From the NCBI GenBank assembly GCA_964638715.1, contig CAZWZF010000010.1, positions 1 to 64,000 on the forward strand: a stretch of 64,000 nt of DNA. The letters run 5' to 3'. The notes below the pieces were generated by a model, which worked only from the letters and a program-made list of their open reading frames with translations, was not told the origin of the DNA and did no database searches. The stretch is from JBAXQQ01 sp037131695. Lineage in GTDB: Bacteria > Armatimonadota > Hebobacteria > CAIYQO01. Within the stretch, counting starts at the first letter, position 1. The number at the start of each line of letters is the position of its first letter. Of this stretch, positions 27,168 through 36,365 are shown piece by piece. The position numbers were made by a program, and so were the translations under genes.

Positions 27168-28220
27168 ATGAGGAAAATTAATAGTCATTTGCGGTTTGCG
27201 GGTACTGAACCGGCGGTGAAAACTGACCGGCAGGCTTACAATATCTATGTTCAGGGGGCGCGGGCATTTGAGACGAAGGATTTTACCGCGGCTGTTGAAT
27301 ATCTTGGCACGGCTACCGAATTAAACCCTAAAAATGAAAAAGGGTGGATGTTTCTGGCGTTCAGCCAGTTTATGCTGGAGAATTACGAGGAATGCGAGAA
27401 GGCGGTGGATAACTGCCTGAAGATTGCCGATAACCCGTTCATGGTGCATTTGAAGGGTAAATTGATGCTGATTTTCCAGAAATATTCCGCTGCTGAGCAA
27501 TATTTTCGCCGGGCATACGAACTGGCGCCGGGAGAATTGGAGTTCACCCACGACCTGGGCGAGTACCTATACGCAATCGGCAAATATGAAGACGCTGCTG
27601 AATATTACGCAGCAGTACTGAGGACGAATTACTCCGATATTTTCATGCAGTTGAACTATATTCATTGCCTGCTGCGCAAAAACGAATATCCGCCGGCTGT
27701 TGAGATGATGTCGAAAATAGTTGTAGAACACGCGACATCGATGCCGGTGCGGGATGAACTGGTTAAATTTATCATGAATATCCCCGAAAGTTTTGCCACT
27801 AAAGATAAGCTTATGAAGGGGATGATGAGCATCGCCGCGGAAAAATATGACAATAACCCGATAATCTACCTGACCTGCGGGATTTTATACACAAAAATGC
27901 AGAATTACGATAATGCCGCCAGCGCGCTGGACGAATATGCTGAACACGGCACCGACCAGTTGCCAGAAATATTGAATATGCTGGCAAACGCCCACATACA
28001 ACTGGGGCATCGGGAACGCGCAAAGGAAGTACTCACCAGCGCAGCAGAAAAATGGGACGATTTCGTACCGATTCTGCTGCAATTGGGAATAATGCTGGCA
28101 GAAGACGGCAACTATGCCGGCAGCGACGAAGTCATGCAGCGCGCCCGCGACATATCGCCGAACTCCAAAGCCGTTAAAAATGCCGAAAGTATTATTACGA
28201 AGAGCAAGAAGGGGAGTTAG
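27168..28220 (+). CDS. Tetratricopeptide-repeat protein
   Basis: About 350 aa, starting MRKINSHLRFAGTEPAVK (ATG at 27168, directly after an in-frame TTG). The body is a run of TPR units: AYNIYVQGARAFETKDFTAA, GWMFLAFSQFMLENYEECEK, AEQYFRRAYELAPGELEFTH, AIGKYEDAAEYYAAVL and later ones up to the C-terminus (GNYAGSDEVMQRARDISPNS). TPR arrays are protein-protein scaffolds. There is no signal peptide or catalytic domain, so the partner and process are unknown. It stands alone between two repeat elements. Confidence 0.85.
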   Translation: MRKINSHLRFAGTEPAVKTDRQAYNIYVQGARAFETKDFTAAVEYLGTATELNPKNEKGWMFLAFSQFMLENYEECEKAVDNCLKIADNPFMVHLKGKLMLIFQKYSAAEQYFRRAYELAPGELEFTHDLGEYLYAIGKYEDAAEYYAAVLRTNYSDIFMQLNYIHCLLRKNEYPPAVEMMSKIVVEHATSMPVRDELVKFIMNIPESFATKDKLMKGMMSIAAEKYDNNPIIYLTCGILYTKMQNYDNAASALDEYAEHGTDQLPEILNMLANAHIQLGHRERAKEVLTSAAEKWDDFVPILLQLGIMLAEDGNYAGSDEVMQRARDISPNSKAVKNAESIITKSKKGS

Positions 28221-28267
28221 GATTAAAGGTATTAGGGGTTAGGTTTTCAGTTTATATTGATTTTAAC

Positions 28268-28417
28268 AGGCTCTTGCAAAACCATACTAACTATATAATC
28301 AACCCAACCACCCCCTACCCCCTCCTTGCCAAGGAGGGGTGGCCGAAGGTCGGGGTGGTTTTCGCCTACCATAAACCTTCAACGTCAACATTTGAAAGAT
28401 AGGTTTTGAAAGTGCCT
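28268..28417. repeat. MITE-like repeat, copy B
   Basis: Terminal inverted repeats AGGCTCTTGCAAAACC (28268-28283) and GGTTTTGAAAGTGCCT (28402-28417). The interior carries the CCCCCTCCTTGCCAAGGAGG module shared with 25244-25404 rather than the GACACC/GGTGTC hairpin of the other copies. Confidence 0.75.
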
Positions 28418-28497
28418 GTTAATACAGAAATATAAAGAAGTTCCCTTTGCGGTAAAACAAATATCCGTCATTCATAAAGACGCAAGATTTTGCGTTT

Positions 28498-29493
28498 CTA
28501 CAATTCCAGCGTCAGCGTTTCCAGTCCAACCAGTTTGTGCATTTGTTTCAGGCTTTTTTGCAACCTGTTTTCTTCAAATTCCAGGATTACCTTGTCAGAG
28601 TTTTTTGTTTCGAAGGGGAATTTTATTTTGTCTTCTTCGGCAGTTATTTTGCCGTTGCGCAGCGCAGCCACCAATGCCTTGGCGGTAATGCGCGGATAAT
28701 CATCAAGGAACTTATCCTGCAGCAGCGGCACATCTATTCGTTCCGCGTCGGTTAAAATGAATTGCGGGATTTTTTTATTGATATCTTTGGTAACTTCCAA
28801 TATCTCCGGCAACTTCACTACACCGGTTCCTAACGGACAATTAACCAGTTTTATCCCGCTGCGGCTGCGATACACCTCAAAATCCTTTACATGAATTGCC
28901 CGAATATACGAGAGCAGAGTCGATGCGCTTTCCAATGGTTCTTCCGGCACGCTTAATGGATTGCCGGTATCAAAACATACCCCGACATATTCGCAATTCA
29001 GTGCCTTGACGAATGCCAGTAGATCAACAGCGGCAATGTGCGGGCCATTTTTAATCAGCAGCATTATTTTCCATTTTTCCGCCGCTTTTAACGCAGGTTC
29101 CAGATCATGAATTATCGCTTGCAGCCGCGCTGTTCGTTCCTTTACATGGCCTTTTAAATCAGATATTTCGACTGTTACAGATTTTGCCCCGGCGGTACTC
29201 GCCGCATGAATCATTTTCGCCAGATGAACACCAGTCAGCTTATCCGCAGAAAAATGCAGAATCAACCCGAATCGTTTCGCGTCATTGCCCAATCGTGCCA
29301 ATGCCATCATATCCAACAATTCTCCCGGCAATTCAGCCGGCAAGTTTTTTTCAACTAATTGCAGATTGGTAATGCCCATAGATTTAGCTTTTTCAAACAA
29401 TTCTTCAATTTGCATTATCCCCTGACCAATAGGTTTATAAGTGTGTAAACCCATGTGCAGCGATAACGAATAGGCGTGCAGCGAAAATTTCAT
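28498..29493 (-). CDS. Sugar phosphate isomerase/epimerase-like TIM-barrel protein
   Basis: A 331-aa protein with the AP-endonuclease-2/xylose-isomerase-like TIM-barrel pattern: MKFSLHAYSLSLHMG, LQLVEKNLP, LHFSADKLTGVHL, VTVEISDLKG, MLLIKNGPHIAAVDLLAFVK, YVGVCFDTGNPLSV and IRAIHVKDFEVYRS. These E/D/H positions line a divalent-metal site in the family. It probably acts on a sugar or sugar acid; the exact substrate cannot be read. The gene is single and faces away from glgC. Confidence 0.78.
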   Translation of the reverse strand: MKFSLHAYSLSLHMGLHTYKPIGQGIMQIEELFEKAKSMGITNLQLVEKNLPAELPGELLDMMALARLGNDAKRFGLILHFSADKLTGVHLAKMIHAASTAGAKSVTVEISDLKGHVKERTARLQAIIHDLEPALKAAEKWKIMLLIKNGPHIAAVDLLAFVKALNCEYVGVCFDTGNPLSVPEEPLESASTLLSYIRAIHVKDFEVYRSRSGIKLVNCPLGTGVVKLPEILEVTKDINKKIPQFILTDAERIDVPLLQDKFLDDYPRITAKALVAALRNGKITAEEDKIKFPFETKNSDKVILEFEENRLQKSLKQMHKLVGLETLTLEL

Positions 29494-29823
29494 AACTCTC
29501 CCCAGGACGTATCTTTAACAATGTTATTTTACTATATTTTTACCCATTCCTGTAAGGGGTGAAAACTAATGTTTGATTATTTCTTTTGAAAAATATTTTT
29601 GATTATGAGCAAAGGTTATTCACCACTAAAGAGTGCAAAGACCACGAAAGAAGATTATAAAATTCTTTTGTGTTCTATGTGTTGCTTTGTGATGAATATG
29701 ATAGCCATTTCTGTTCAATAAATATTTTTAATGAGATTTTAACGTAGAATTAACATTTCATTGGTTAAATTCGTTATAATAACCAACGGCTTGTAATAAA
29801 AAGCAAGGTGAGGAGATTTTTCT
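29494..29823. promoter_or_regulatory. Divergent intergenic region upstream of glgC, with a repeat
   Basis: No gene. 29619-29696 is an imperfect inverted repeat of the ACCAC-AAAGA-GCAAAGA type, related to the one at 47689-47960. A TATAAT -10 element lies at 29775-29780, with a weak -35. GTGAGGAG precedes the glgC start. Confidence 0.5.
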
Positions 29824-31104
29824 ATGGCTGAAAGCGATAAAGTTTATACACTTATTTTAGGTGGTGGTGCCGGGCGTCGTTTGTTCCCGCTAACGCAAGA
29901 CCGGGCAAAACCGGCGGTTCCATTAGCTGGTAAATTCCGATTAATTGATGTTCCTATCAGCAACTGTATCAACTCAAAATTAGGCAAGATATTTGTTGTT
30001 ACCCAATTCAACAGTCAATCCATGCATCGGCATATCCATAACGCGTATAAATTTGATATCTTCAGCGATAGTTTTGTTGAAATATTGGCGGCAGAACAGA
30101 CACAGCAGCGCTCGGAATGGTTCCAGGGAACCGCTGACGCAGTGCGCCGCAACCTGTGGCATTTAACCGACCCCGAAGTCGACCGCGTATTGATCCTCAG
30201 CGGCGACCAGTTATACCGCATGGATTTCCGCGATATTATCAAAACCCACGCTGAAAACCGCGCTGAAGTTACCGTTGCCGCTACCTTGCGCCGACCTGAC
30301 CGCGTTGAAGGATTGGGCATTTTAAAGATTGACCGCCATTTCCGCGTCATCGATTTTGTCGAAAAACCTGACCGCGCCACCCTGAAAAACCTGATTATCC
30401 AGGGCGAAGACCTGGCTCCATTAGGCATTAAGGCGGAAGGCCCGGTTGTACTGGCATCGATGGGCATTTATATGTTCAACCGCAACCGGCTGGAACTGGC
30501 GCTGGATAACGAAATGGACGATTTTGGCCGCAATGTTATCCCCTGGTGTATTCAGCACATGCGGGTATTCGTACATCCATTCATGGGTTATTGGGAAGAC
30601 GTCGGAACCATTCGCAACTTCTTTGATGTAAATATTGACTTGACAAATCAGGTGCCAAAATTCGACTTTTACGAACAAGGACGCCCTATTTACACCCATC
30701 CGCGCTTCCTGCCAAACGCGAAGGTTTGCGGAGACAGCACGGTAAACAGTTGTATCCTCAGCGATGGCGCCGTGGTAAACAACTCCATATTAAACCGCTG
30801 CGTTATCGGCATCCGTTCAATAGTAAATTCCGGGTGCAACCTGAACGAAGTAATCATGATGGGCCAGGACCGTTACGAAACCGTTGAAGAATGTGAGGAA
30901 TGTGCCGGATTGCCGCAGCGCGGATTAGGCAAAGGCTGCAACATATCCCACGCGATTATCGATAAAAACGCCCGCATCGGCGACGGCGTAGTAATAACCA
31001 ACCACGTCGGCAAACCGAACGAAGACGGCGATTGCTACTGCGTTCGCGACGGCATCGTGATCATCCCCAAAAACGCCATCGTACCAGATGGACGAAAAAT
31101 ATAG
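29824..31104 (+). CDS. glgC: Glucose-1-phosphate adenylyltransferase (ADP-glucose pyrophosphorylase)
   Basis: A 426-aa protein, normal length. It makes ADP-glucose from ATP and glucose-1-phosphate, the committed step of glycogen synthesis. The N-terminal nucleotidyltransferase domain shows LILGGGAGRRLFPLT, RAKPAVPLAGKFRLIDVPISN, WFQGTADAVRRN, ILSGDQLYRMD and GILKIDRHFRVIDFVEKP; MGYWEDVGTIRNFFDVN follows, then a left-handed beta-helix (GDSTVNSCILSDGAVVNNSI). The overall form is closer to plant/cyanobacterial GlgC than to the enterobacterial one. A terminator follows, so it is monocistronic. Confidence 0.96.
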   Translation: MAESDKVYTLILGGGAGRRLFPLTQDRAKPAVPLAGKFRLIDVPISNCINSKLGKIFVVTQFNSQSMHRHIHNAYKFDIFSDSFVEILAAEQTQQRSEWFQGTADAVRRNLWHLTDPEVDRVLILSGDQLYRMDFRDIIKTHAENRAEVTVAATLRRPDRVEGLGILKIDRHFRVIDFVEKPDRATLKNLIIQGEDLAPLGIKAEGPVVLASMGIYMFNRNRLELALDNEMDDFGRNVIPWCIQHMRVFVHPFMGYWEDVGTIRNFFDVNIDLTNQVPKFDFYEQGRPIYTHPRFLPNAKVCGDSTVNSCILSDGAVVNNSILNRCVIGIRSIVNSGCNLNEVIMMGQDRYETVEECEECAGLPQRGLGKGCNISHAIIDKNARIGDGVVITNHVGKPNEDGDCYCVRDGIVIIPKNAIVPDGRKI

Positions 31105-31117
31105 TTTGTTATTAATC

Positions 31118-31150
31118 AGCCTCTCTGTTTTTAATGGAGAGGCTTTTTTT
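31118..31150 (+). terminator. Rho-independent terminator of glgC
   Basis: AGCCTCTC (31118-31125) pairs with GAGAGGCT (31137-31144), followed by a run of seven Ts. Confidence 0.9.
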
Positions 31151-31185
31151 GTACCAATAAATTGTGAACTATTACGATTTTTAAA

Positions 31186-31215
31186 TTGACCTTGAGATAT
31201 GATTTTGGATATAAT
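31186..31215 (+). promoter_or_regulatory. Sigma70-type promoter of the hsd operon
   Basis: TTGACC (31186-31191) and TATAAT (31210-31215) are separated by 18 bp, 30 nt upstream of the hsdM start. Confidence 0.7.
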
Positions 31216-31245
31216 TCGAGAAGATTTGAATATAAGGAATGATTG

Positions 31246-32721
31246 ATGACTAAGAAAGAACTTGAAGATTACCTATGGGGGGCGGCTAATATCCTGCGCG
31301 GAATGATTGATGCTGCTGACTTTAAACAATATATTTTCCCACTGCTGTTTTTCAAACGCATCAGCGATGTGTGGAATGAAGAATATAAAACTGCGTTAGA
31401 CGAGAGCGATGGCGACCTTGATTATGCATCATTTGCGGAAAATCACCGTTTTCAGATACCGGAAGGATGCCATTGGGAAGATGTGCGGAAAAAGACTGTA
31501 GATGTCGGCGCGGCGCTGCAATCAGCTATAACCGGCATTGAAAAGGCTAACTTTGAATTGCTTCATGATGTGTTTGGCGATGCCCAGTGGACCAATAAAC
31601 GCCGGATGAGCGATGAGAAGATGCTGGACCTGATAGAGCATTTCAGCCGAATGGATTTGACCGTCAGCAATGTACCCCATGATATTATGGGCGAAGGGTA
31701 TGAATACCTGATTAAAAAGTTCGCCGATGACAGCGGCCATACCGCGGCGGAGTTCTACACTAACCGCACTGTTGTTAAATTGATGACCCAAATATCTGAC
31801 CCGCAAAGCGGTGAGAGTATTTACGACCCCACCTGCGGTAGTGGCGGCATATTGCTGTCCAGTACCCTGCATGTTAAGGCGCAAGGCAAGGAATACCGGA
31901 CGTTGAAACTGTATGGACAGGAACTGAACCTGATTACCTCGGCCATTGCCCGCATAAATATGTTCATGCACAACGTTGACGAGTTTTTAATTGTTCAGGG
32001 TGATACTCTGGATAGCCCGCAAATATTGGAAGATGACGAGTTGAAAAGGTTTGACGTCATCATGGCCAACCCGCCATACAGCGTAAAACGGTGGAGCCAG
32101 CAAAAATGGATGAATGACCCATTTGGACGCAATATATGGGGAACCCCGCCTCAGGGGTGCGCCGACTACGCCTTTCAACAGCATATCATGAAAAGCCTGA
32201 ACCCAGAAAGCGGTCGGTGCGTGGTGTTATGGCCCCATGGCGTATTGTTTCGCGACGCCGAGAGCGATATTCGCAAACGAATGATAGAAGAAGATTATGT
32301 TGACGCGGTAATAGGCCTGGGCAAAAACCTGTTTTACAACAGCAGCATGGAAAGTTGTTTGCTGGTTTGCCGCATGAAAAAGCCGGCGGAGAGAAAAGGC
32401 AAAATCATCTTTATCGATGCCAAAGAAGAGCTGCGGACAGAAAGAACCAATGCCTGGCTGGAACCGAAGCATATTAATAAAATCGCCGATGCTTATTGGA
32501 AATTTATGGATGCCGACGGTTTCGCAAAGGTAATGAGTAATGAAGAAGTGCTGGCTAATAACGGCAATTTGAGTTTACAGTTATTTGTGAAACAGGCGGC
32601 GATAGATAATGAACACAATACTGAAGATTTAATTGATGAAATCAGAGATGGTCAGGAGAAAATAAATTCGTCATTCGAAAACTTATATTCACAATTAAAA
32701 AATATTGGAATAGAAGTATGA
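31246..32721 (+). CDS. hsdM: Type I restriction-modification DNA methyltransferase, M subunit
   Basis: A 491-aa protein with ATG at 31246 after AAGGA (an in-frame TTG lies directly upstream). The N-terminal helical domain (LEDYLWGAANILRG, FPLLFFKRISDVW) is followed by AAEFYTNRTVVKLM, the SAM-binding YDPTCGSGGILL (about 193) and the catalytic VIMANPPYSVKRW (about 266-278), in the gamma-class order of HsdM. With HsdS it methylates adenine at the target site; with HsdR it forms the restriction complex. It overlaps hsdS by 4 nt. Confidence 0.95.
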   Translation: MTKKELEDYLWGAANILRGMIDAADFKQYIFPLLFFKRISDVWNEEYKTALDESDGDLDYASFAENHRFQIPEGCHWEDVRKKTVDVGAALQSAITGIEKANFELLHDVFGDAQWTNKRRMSDEKMLDLIEHFSRMDLTVSNVPHDIMGEGYEYLIKKFADDSGHTAAEFYTNRTVVKLMTQISDPQSGESIYDPTCGSGGILLSSTLHVKAQGKEYRTLKLYGQELNLITSAIARINMFMHNVDEFLIVQGDTLDSPQILEDDELKRFDVIMANPPYSVKRWSQQKWMNDPFGRNIWGTPPQGCADYAFQQHIMKSLNPESGRCVVLWPHGVLFRDAESDIRKRMIEEDYVDAVIGLGKNLFYNSSMESCLLVCRMKKPAERKGKIIFIDAKEELRTERTNAWLEPKHINKIADAYWKFMDADGFAKVMSNEEVLANNGNLSLQLFVKQAAIDNEHNTEDLIDEIRDGQEKINSSFENLYSQLKNIGIEV

Positions 32722-33878
32722 AGTTAAATAAAGATAAATGGATAAAGGTTGATTTTAAAAATATAGTAATTTGTGTAGATCATCATTCTAAAAATCCTAT
32801 TGCTGAAGGTTATAATAAATATGTAGGGTTAGAAAATATTAATGGTGAAACATTGAAAATTGAAGGTTACGGAAATGTTACTGATGGTACAACTTTTTCA
32901 AAAGTTTTTACAGAAGGTGATGTCTTATTTGGTAAGCGAAGAGCATATTTAAAAAAGGTTGCTATAGCAGATTTTAATGGGATTTGCTCAAGTGATATAT
33001 TAGTTTTTAGACCTAAAGTAGAATTTTTAAACGCTAAATTATTACCTTTTTATGTTTTATCAAATGACTTTATAAATTATGCAGTTAAAACTTCATCAGG
33101 TTCATTATCACCTCGGACTAGATGGAAGGATTTAGCAAACTACGAAATACTTCTTCCCCCACTCGAAGAGCAAAAACAGATAGTCGCGCTTTTCCAATCT
33201 ATTGAAACGGCGATTGAGGCGGTTGAGGGGCAGGAGAGGAAAGTAAAAGATTTATCGAAAAAATTAATAGATGGTTTAGTAAATGATAAACCAACATTTG
33301 GTAAGATGTTTGAAAGAAAAAATATAAATTTAGTCAATTATGGTGAAGTAACTGAAAAAATAATGAGAAAAATTGATCCTGTTAAATATGGTATTGAAAG
33401 AATAGTTGCCGGTGAACATATGGAAACAGACGATTTAAAAATTAGAAATTGGGGTATTTTAGGTAAATATTGTTTAGGTCCTGCTTTTCATGTCCTTTTC
33501 ACGCCGGGTGATATTCTATATGGATCACGCAGAACATATCTTAGAAAAGTTGCGTTAGCTGATTTTGAAGGCGTATGTGCAAATACAACATATGTTATAA
33601 GGGCAAAAGAAGAAATATTACTTCAAAATTATCTAAAGCATATTATGCTCTCGGATCGATTTACGCAATATTCTATTAGTGTATCAAAAGGTTCAACAAA
33701 TCCATACATTAATTGGAAAGATCTTGATAACTTTTCTCTTTATTTACCTGATATATCAACTCAAAAAGAAATAGTTGATGTTTTAGATAGAATATTGGAT
33801 ATTATCGAACAGTTAAAACAACAAAAGACCACCCTTAAAAACTTGAAGCAAAAGTTGTTAAGTGATATATTAGGGTAG
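32718..33878 (+). CDS. hsdS: Type I restriction-modification specificity subunit
   Basis: A 386-aa protein. Two target-recognition domains (about 1-140 and 195-335) are separated by a conserved helical spacer, PPLEEQKQIVALFQSIETAI, and ended by a matching one, STQKEIVDVLDRILDIIEQL. Both TRDs share the GDVLFGKRRAYLKKVAIADF / GDILYGSRRTYLRKVALADF pattern, so they arose by duplication or exchange. The central spacer is GC-richer, like hsdM; the TRDs are very AT-rich. Such a composition mosaic is expected when TRDs are replaced by recombination. Confidence 0.93.
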   Translation: MKLNKDKWIKVDFKNIVICVDHHSKNPIAEGYNKYVGLENINGETLKIEGYGNVTDGTTFSKVFTEGDVLFGKRRAYLKKVAIADFNGICSSDILVFRPKVEFLNAKLLPFYVLSNDFINYAVKTSSGSLSPRTRWKDLANYEILLPPLEEQKQIVALFQSIETAIEAVEGQERKVKDLSKKLIDGLVNDKPTFGKMFERKNINLVNYGEVTEKIMRKIDPVKYGIERIVAGEHMETDDLKIRNWGILGKYCLGPAFHVLFTPGDILYGSRRTYLRKVALADFEGVCANTTYVIRAKEEILLQNYLKHIMLSDRFTQYSISVSKGSTNPYINWKDLDNFSLYLPDISTQKEIVDVLDRILDIIEQLKQQKTTLKNLKQKLLSDILG

Positions 33879-33918
33879 CAAGGTTATTTAATAGAATCAT
33901 GAATAACCGGAGAAGAAT

Positions 33919-35801
33919 ATGAAAGTAACACTAAAAAATATCGGCGTTTTCAAACAAGCAGAATATGAGCTTGGTGATTTAACCATTATCTGTGGTGAGA
34001 ATAATACAGGAAAAACCTACGCAACCTATTCGTTGTATGGTTTTTATGATTATTGGAAAAAAGGATATATAATAAAAATATCAGAATCATATATTTCAAA
34101 CTTAATGGAAACTGGTTCGTTAATTATTTCTTTAGATAATATTAATATCAATGATGAGATTAAAAATGCATGTGTGAAATATTCTAAAATACTTCCCAAA
34201 ATTTTAGCTGCACAAGAGAAATATTTTGATAATTCATCTTTTGTTATATCATTAGATGATAATGATGTTTCTATTCTTGATAATTACGAAGAAAAATGGG
34301 GAACAACAAAAAATGAAATAATTCAAATTACTAAAGAAAGCGGAAAGAACGAGATTACTGTTAGTTTACTGATGAATTCTATCGATGCTAATAATGAATC
34401 TGTTAGAAGAAACTTAAGTAATGTTATTGGAAAAGCACTAAAAAAAATAATTTTCAGCAATACTTTCAGTGATATATTTATTGCAAGTGCGGAAAGAACC
34501 GGAGCTGTCATATTTAGAAATGAATTGAATATTGAAAAAAATATCCTGTTAAAAGAAGCCGCTGGTAGTGATGAAATTGATTTTAACGAAATCCTTAGAA
34601 AAGTATATAATTCAGCTTATGCATTACCCGTAAAAGATAATATTAACTTTATTAGAATTTTAGAAGATATTGGAAAATCAACAAGTGAAATAACAAAATT
34701 GCACAAGAGAAATATTTTGATAATTCATCTTTTGTTATATCATTAGATGATAATGATGTTTCTATTCTTGATAATTACGAAGAAAAATGGGGAACAACAA
34801 AAAATGAAATAATTCAAATTACTAAAGAAAGCGGAAAGAACGAGATTACTGTTAGTTTACTGATGAATTCTATCGATGCTAATAATGAATCTGTTAGAAG
34901 AAACTTAAGTAATGTTATTGGAAAAGCACTAAAAAAAATAATTTTCAGCAATACTTTCAGTGATATATTTATTGCAAGTGCGGAAAGAACCGGAGCTGTC
35001 ATATTTAGAAATGAATTGAATATTGAAAAAAATATCCTGTTAAAAGAAGCCGCTGGTAGTGATGAAATTGATTTTAACGAAATCCTTAGAAAAGTATATA
35101 ATTCAGCTTATGCATTACCCGTAAAAGATAATATTAACTTTATTAGAATTTTAGAAGATATTGGAAAATCAACAAGTGAAATAACAAAATTGCACCCAGA
35201 GATATTAAGTGACTTTGCTGATATAATTGGCGGTGAATATAAAGTAGGAAAAGAAGGTTTATATTTTATACCAAAATCAAATAAATCGGTAAAATTAACC
35301 ATGGGAGAAAGTTCAAGTTCTGTTCGTTCATTATTAGATATAAGTTTTTACTTAAAATATGCTGCTGAAAAAGGCGACATGTTAATAATAGATGAACCAG
35401 AATTAAATCTTCATCCAAGTAATCAAAGAAAACTTGCAAAATTAATAGCTCGTTTAGTAAATATGGGAATTAAAGTCTTTATCACAACTCACAGCGACTA
35501 TATTATAAAAGAATTAAATACATTAATTATGTTTAATAAAAAGAAAGATGAAGATAATTCTATGCACCTGATGAATAAGTTCGGTTATAAAGAGACAGAA
35601 TTAATCAATCATGAACAGGTAAAAGTATATATATCATGTAAAGAAAAAGTTCAATTAGACGGGAAGTTAAAGAAAACTACAGTGCAAACATTAATCCCTG
35701 CGGAAATTGATGATTTTTATGGAATAGAAGCGCAGAGTTTCGATAAAACTATAGATGAAATGAATACAATACAGAAATCAATTATTTTTGGGAGAAAATA
35801 A
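33919..35801 (+). pseudogene. AAA/ABC-type ATPase, frame broken by an internal 491-bp tandem duplication
   Basis: As written it is two frames: 33919-34746 (ends LHKRNILIIHLLLYH after the shift) and a downstream frame ending at 35801. Removing one 491-bp copy leaves 1392 bp, one frame of 463 aa. That protein has TIICGENNTGKTYATYS (P-loop, about 21-37), MGESSSSVRSLLDISF (signature-like), DMLIIDEPELNLHPS (Walker B) and FITTHSDYIIKEL (switch His): a complete OLD/AAA15-type defence ATPase. It lies between hsdS and hsdR with its probable partner 2 nt downstream, and is more AT-rich than hsdM/hsdR. If the duplication is real, the gene is off but restorable by one recombination event. Confidence 0.85.
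34209..35190 (+). repeat. Perfect 491-bp tandem duplication
   Basis: Copies at 34209-34699 and 34700-35190, apparently identical throughout. The 5-bp word TGCAC occurs at 34209, 34700 and 35191, marking the microhomology at which the duplication formed. The unit length is not a multiple of three, so it shifts the frame of the ATPase gene. Confidence 0.93.
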
Positions 35802-35803
35802 AT

Positions 35804-36352
35804 ATGCCGCATACAGTGCTGAGAGCTGTTCTTAATAATGGTAGATTTGGTGATATAAGAAATCATTTAGCTATTTTAAAAGAATCTGGTCGAGATGCTG
35901 AATTAAAATTAATTAAAATTGATAATGTGCCGCATAATGCTGTGTTATTATCATTAGATGGTGTAGATACACAGACATTATTTAAAGGTGGAAATGGTCA
36001 AAATAAGAGATGCGATTATCTTTTAATTACTGGTGATATATTATATTTTATTGAGATGAAAACAAGTTCAAGAGCACCAGAGAAATATTATGATGAATGC
36101 ATACAAAAATTTAATGCAATTGAATGCATAACTGATTATATTGATAGTGTGCTTGTTAAATTTTATGGCAAAGTTAAAATATTTAATCCATTACTAAAAT
36201 GTTATACCTTGTTATATAAAGCAACACCTATCGATAAACAATTAACAAGTCAAAAACCAAAAGCTGAACCAATGAATAACACACCAGAAATGATGCTGAC
36301 ATTGCCTGTAGAAAATAATTCAACAATAGATATAAATGAATTAAGCAATTAA
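35804..36352 (+). CDS. PD-(D/E)XK-like protein, probable partner of the hsd-linked ATPase
   Basis: A 182-aa protein, not clearly of a named family. RCDYLLITGDILYFIEMKTS has Asp71 followed by Glu84-x-Lys86 on consecutive predicted strands, the D...ExK arrangement of PD-(D/E)XK nucleases. A Tyr-rich helix (EKYYDECIQKFNAIECITDY) follows, as in such folds. It starts 2 nt after the ATPase stop and 14 nt ahead of hsdR. An ATPase plus nuclease-like effector embedded in an hsd operon recalls the R-linked ORFs and PrrC-type genes known from other type I loci. The active-site call is from motif reading only. Confidence 0.6.
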   Translation: MPHTVLRAVLNNGRFGDIRNHLAILKESGRDAELKLIKIDNVPHNAVLLSLDGVDTQTLFKGGNGQNKRCDYLLITGDILYFIEMKTSSRAPEKYYDECIQKFNAIECITDYIDSVLVKFYGKVKIFNPLLKCYTLLYKATPIDKQLTSQKPKAEPMNNTPEMMLTLPVENNSTIDINELSN

Positions 36353-36365
36353 CAGTGAGGATAAA

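Noticed and set aside
34814..35002. Second copy of a 62-aa minus-strand frame also found at 34323-34511
   Set aside because: The identical frame exists only because of the 491-bp tandem duplication; it is antisense to the ATPase gene.
35804..36352. PARIS AriB (TOPRIM effector) partner for the ATPase
   Set aside because: The protein is too short and shows D...ExK rather than a TOPRIM DxD pattern.
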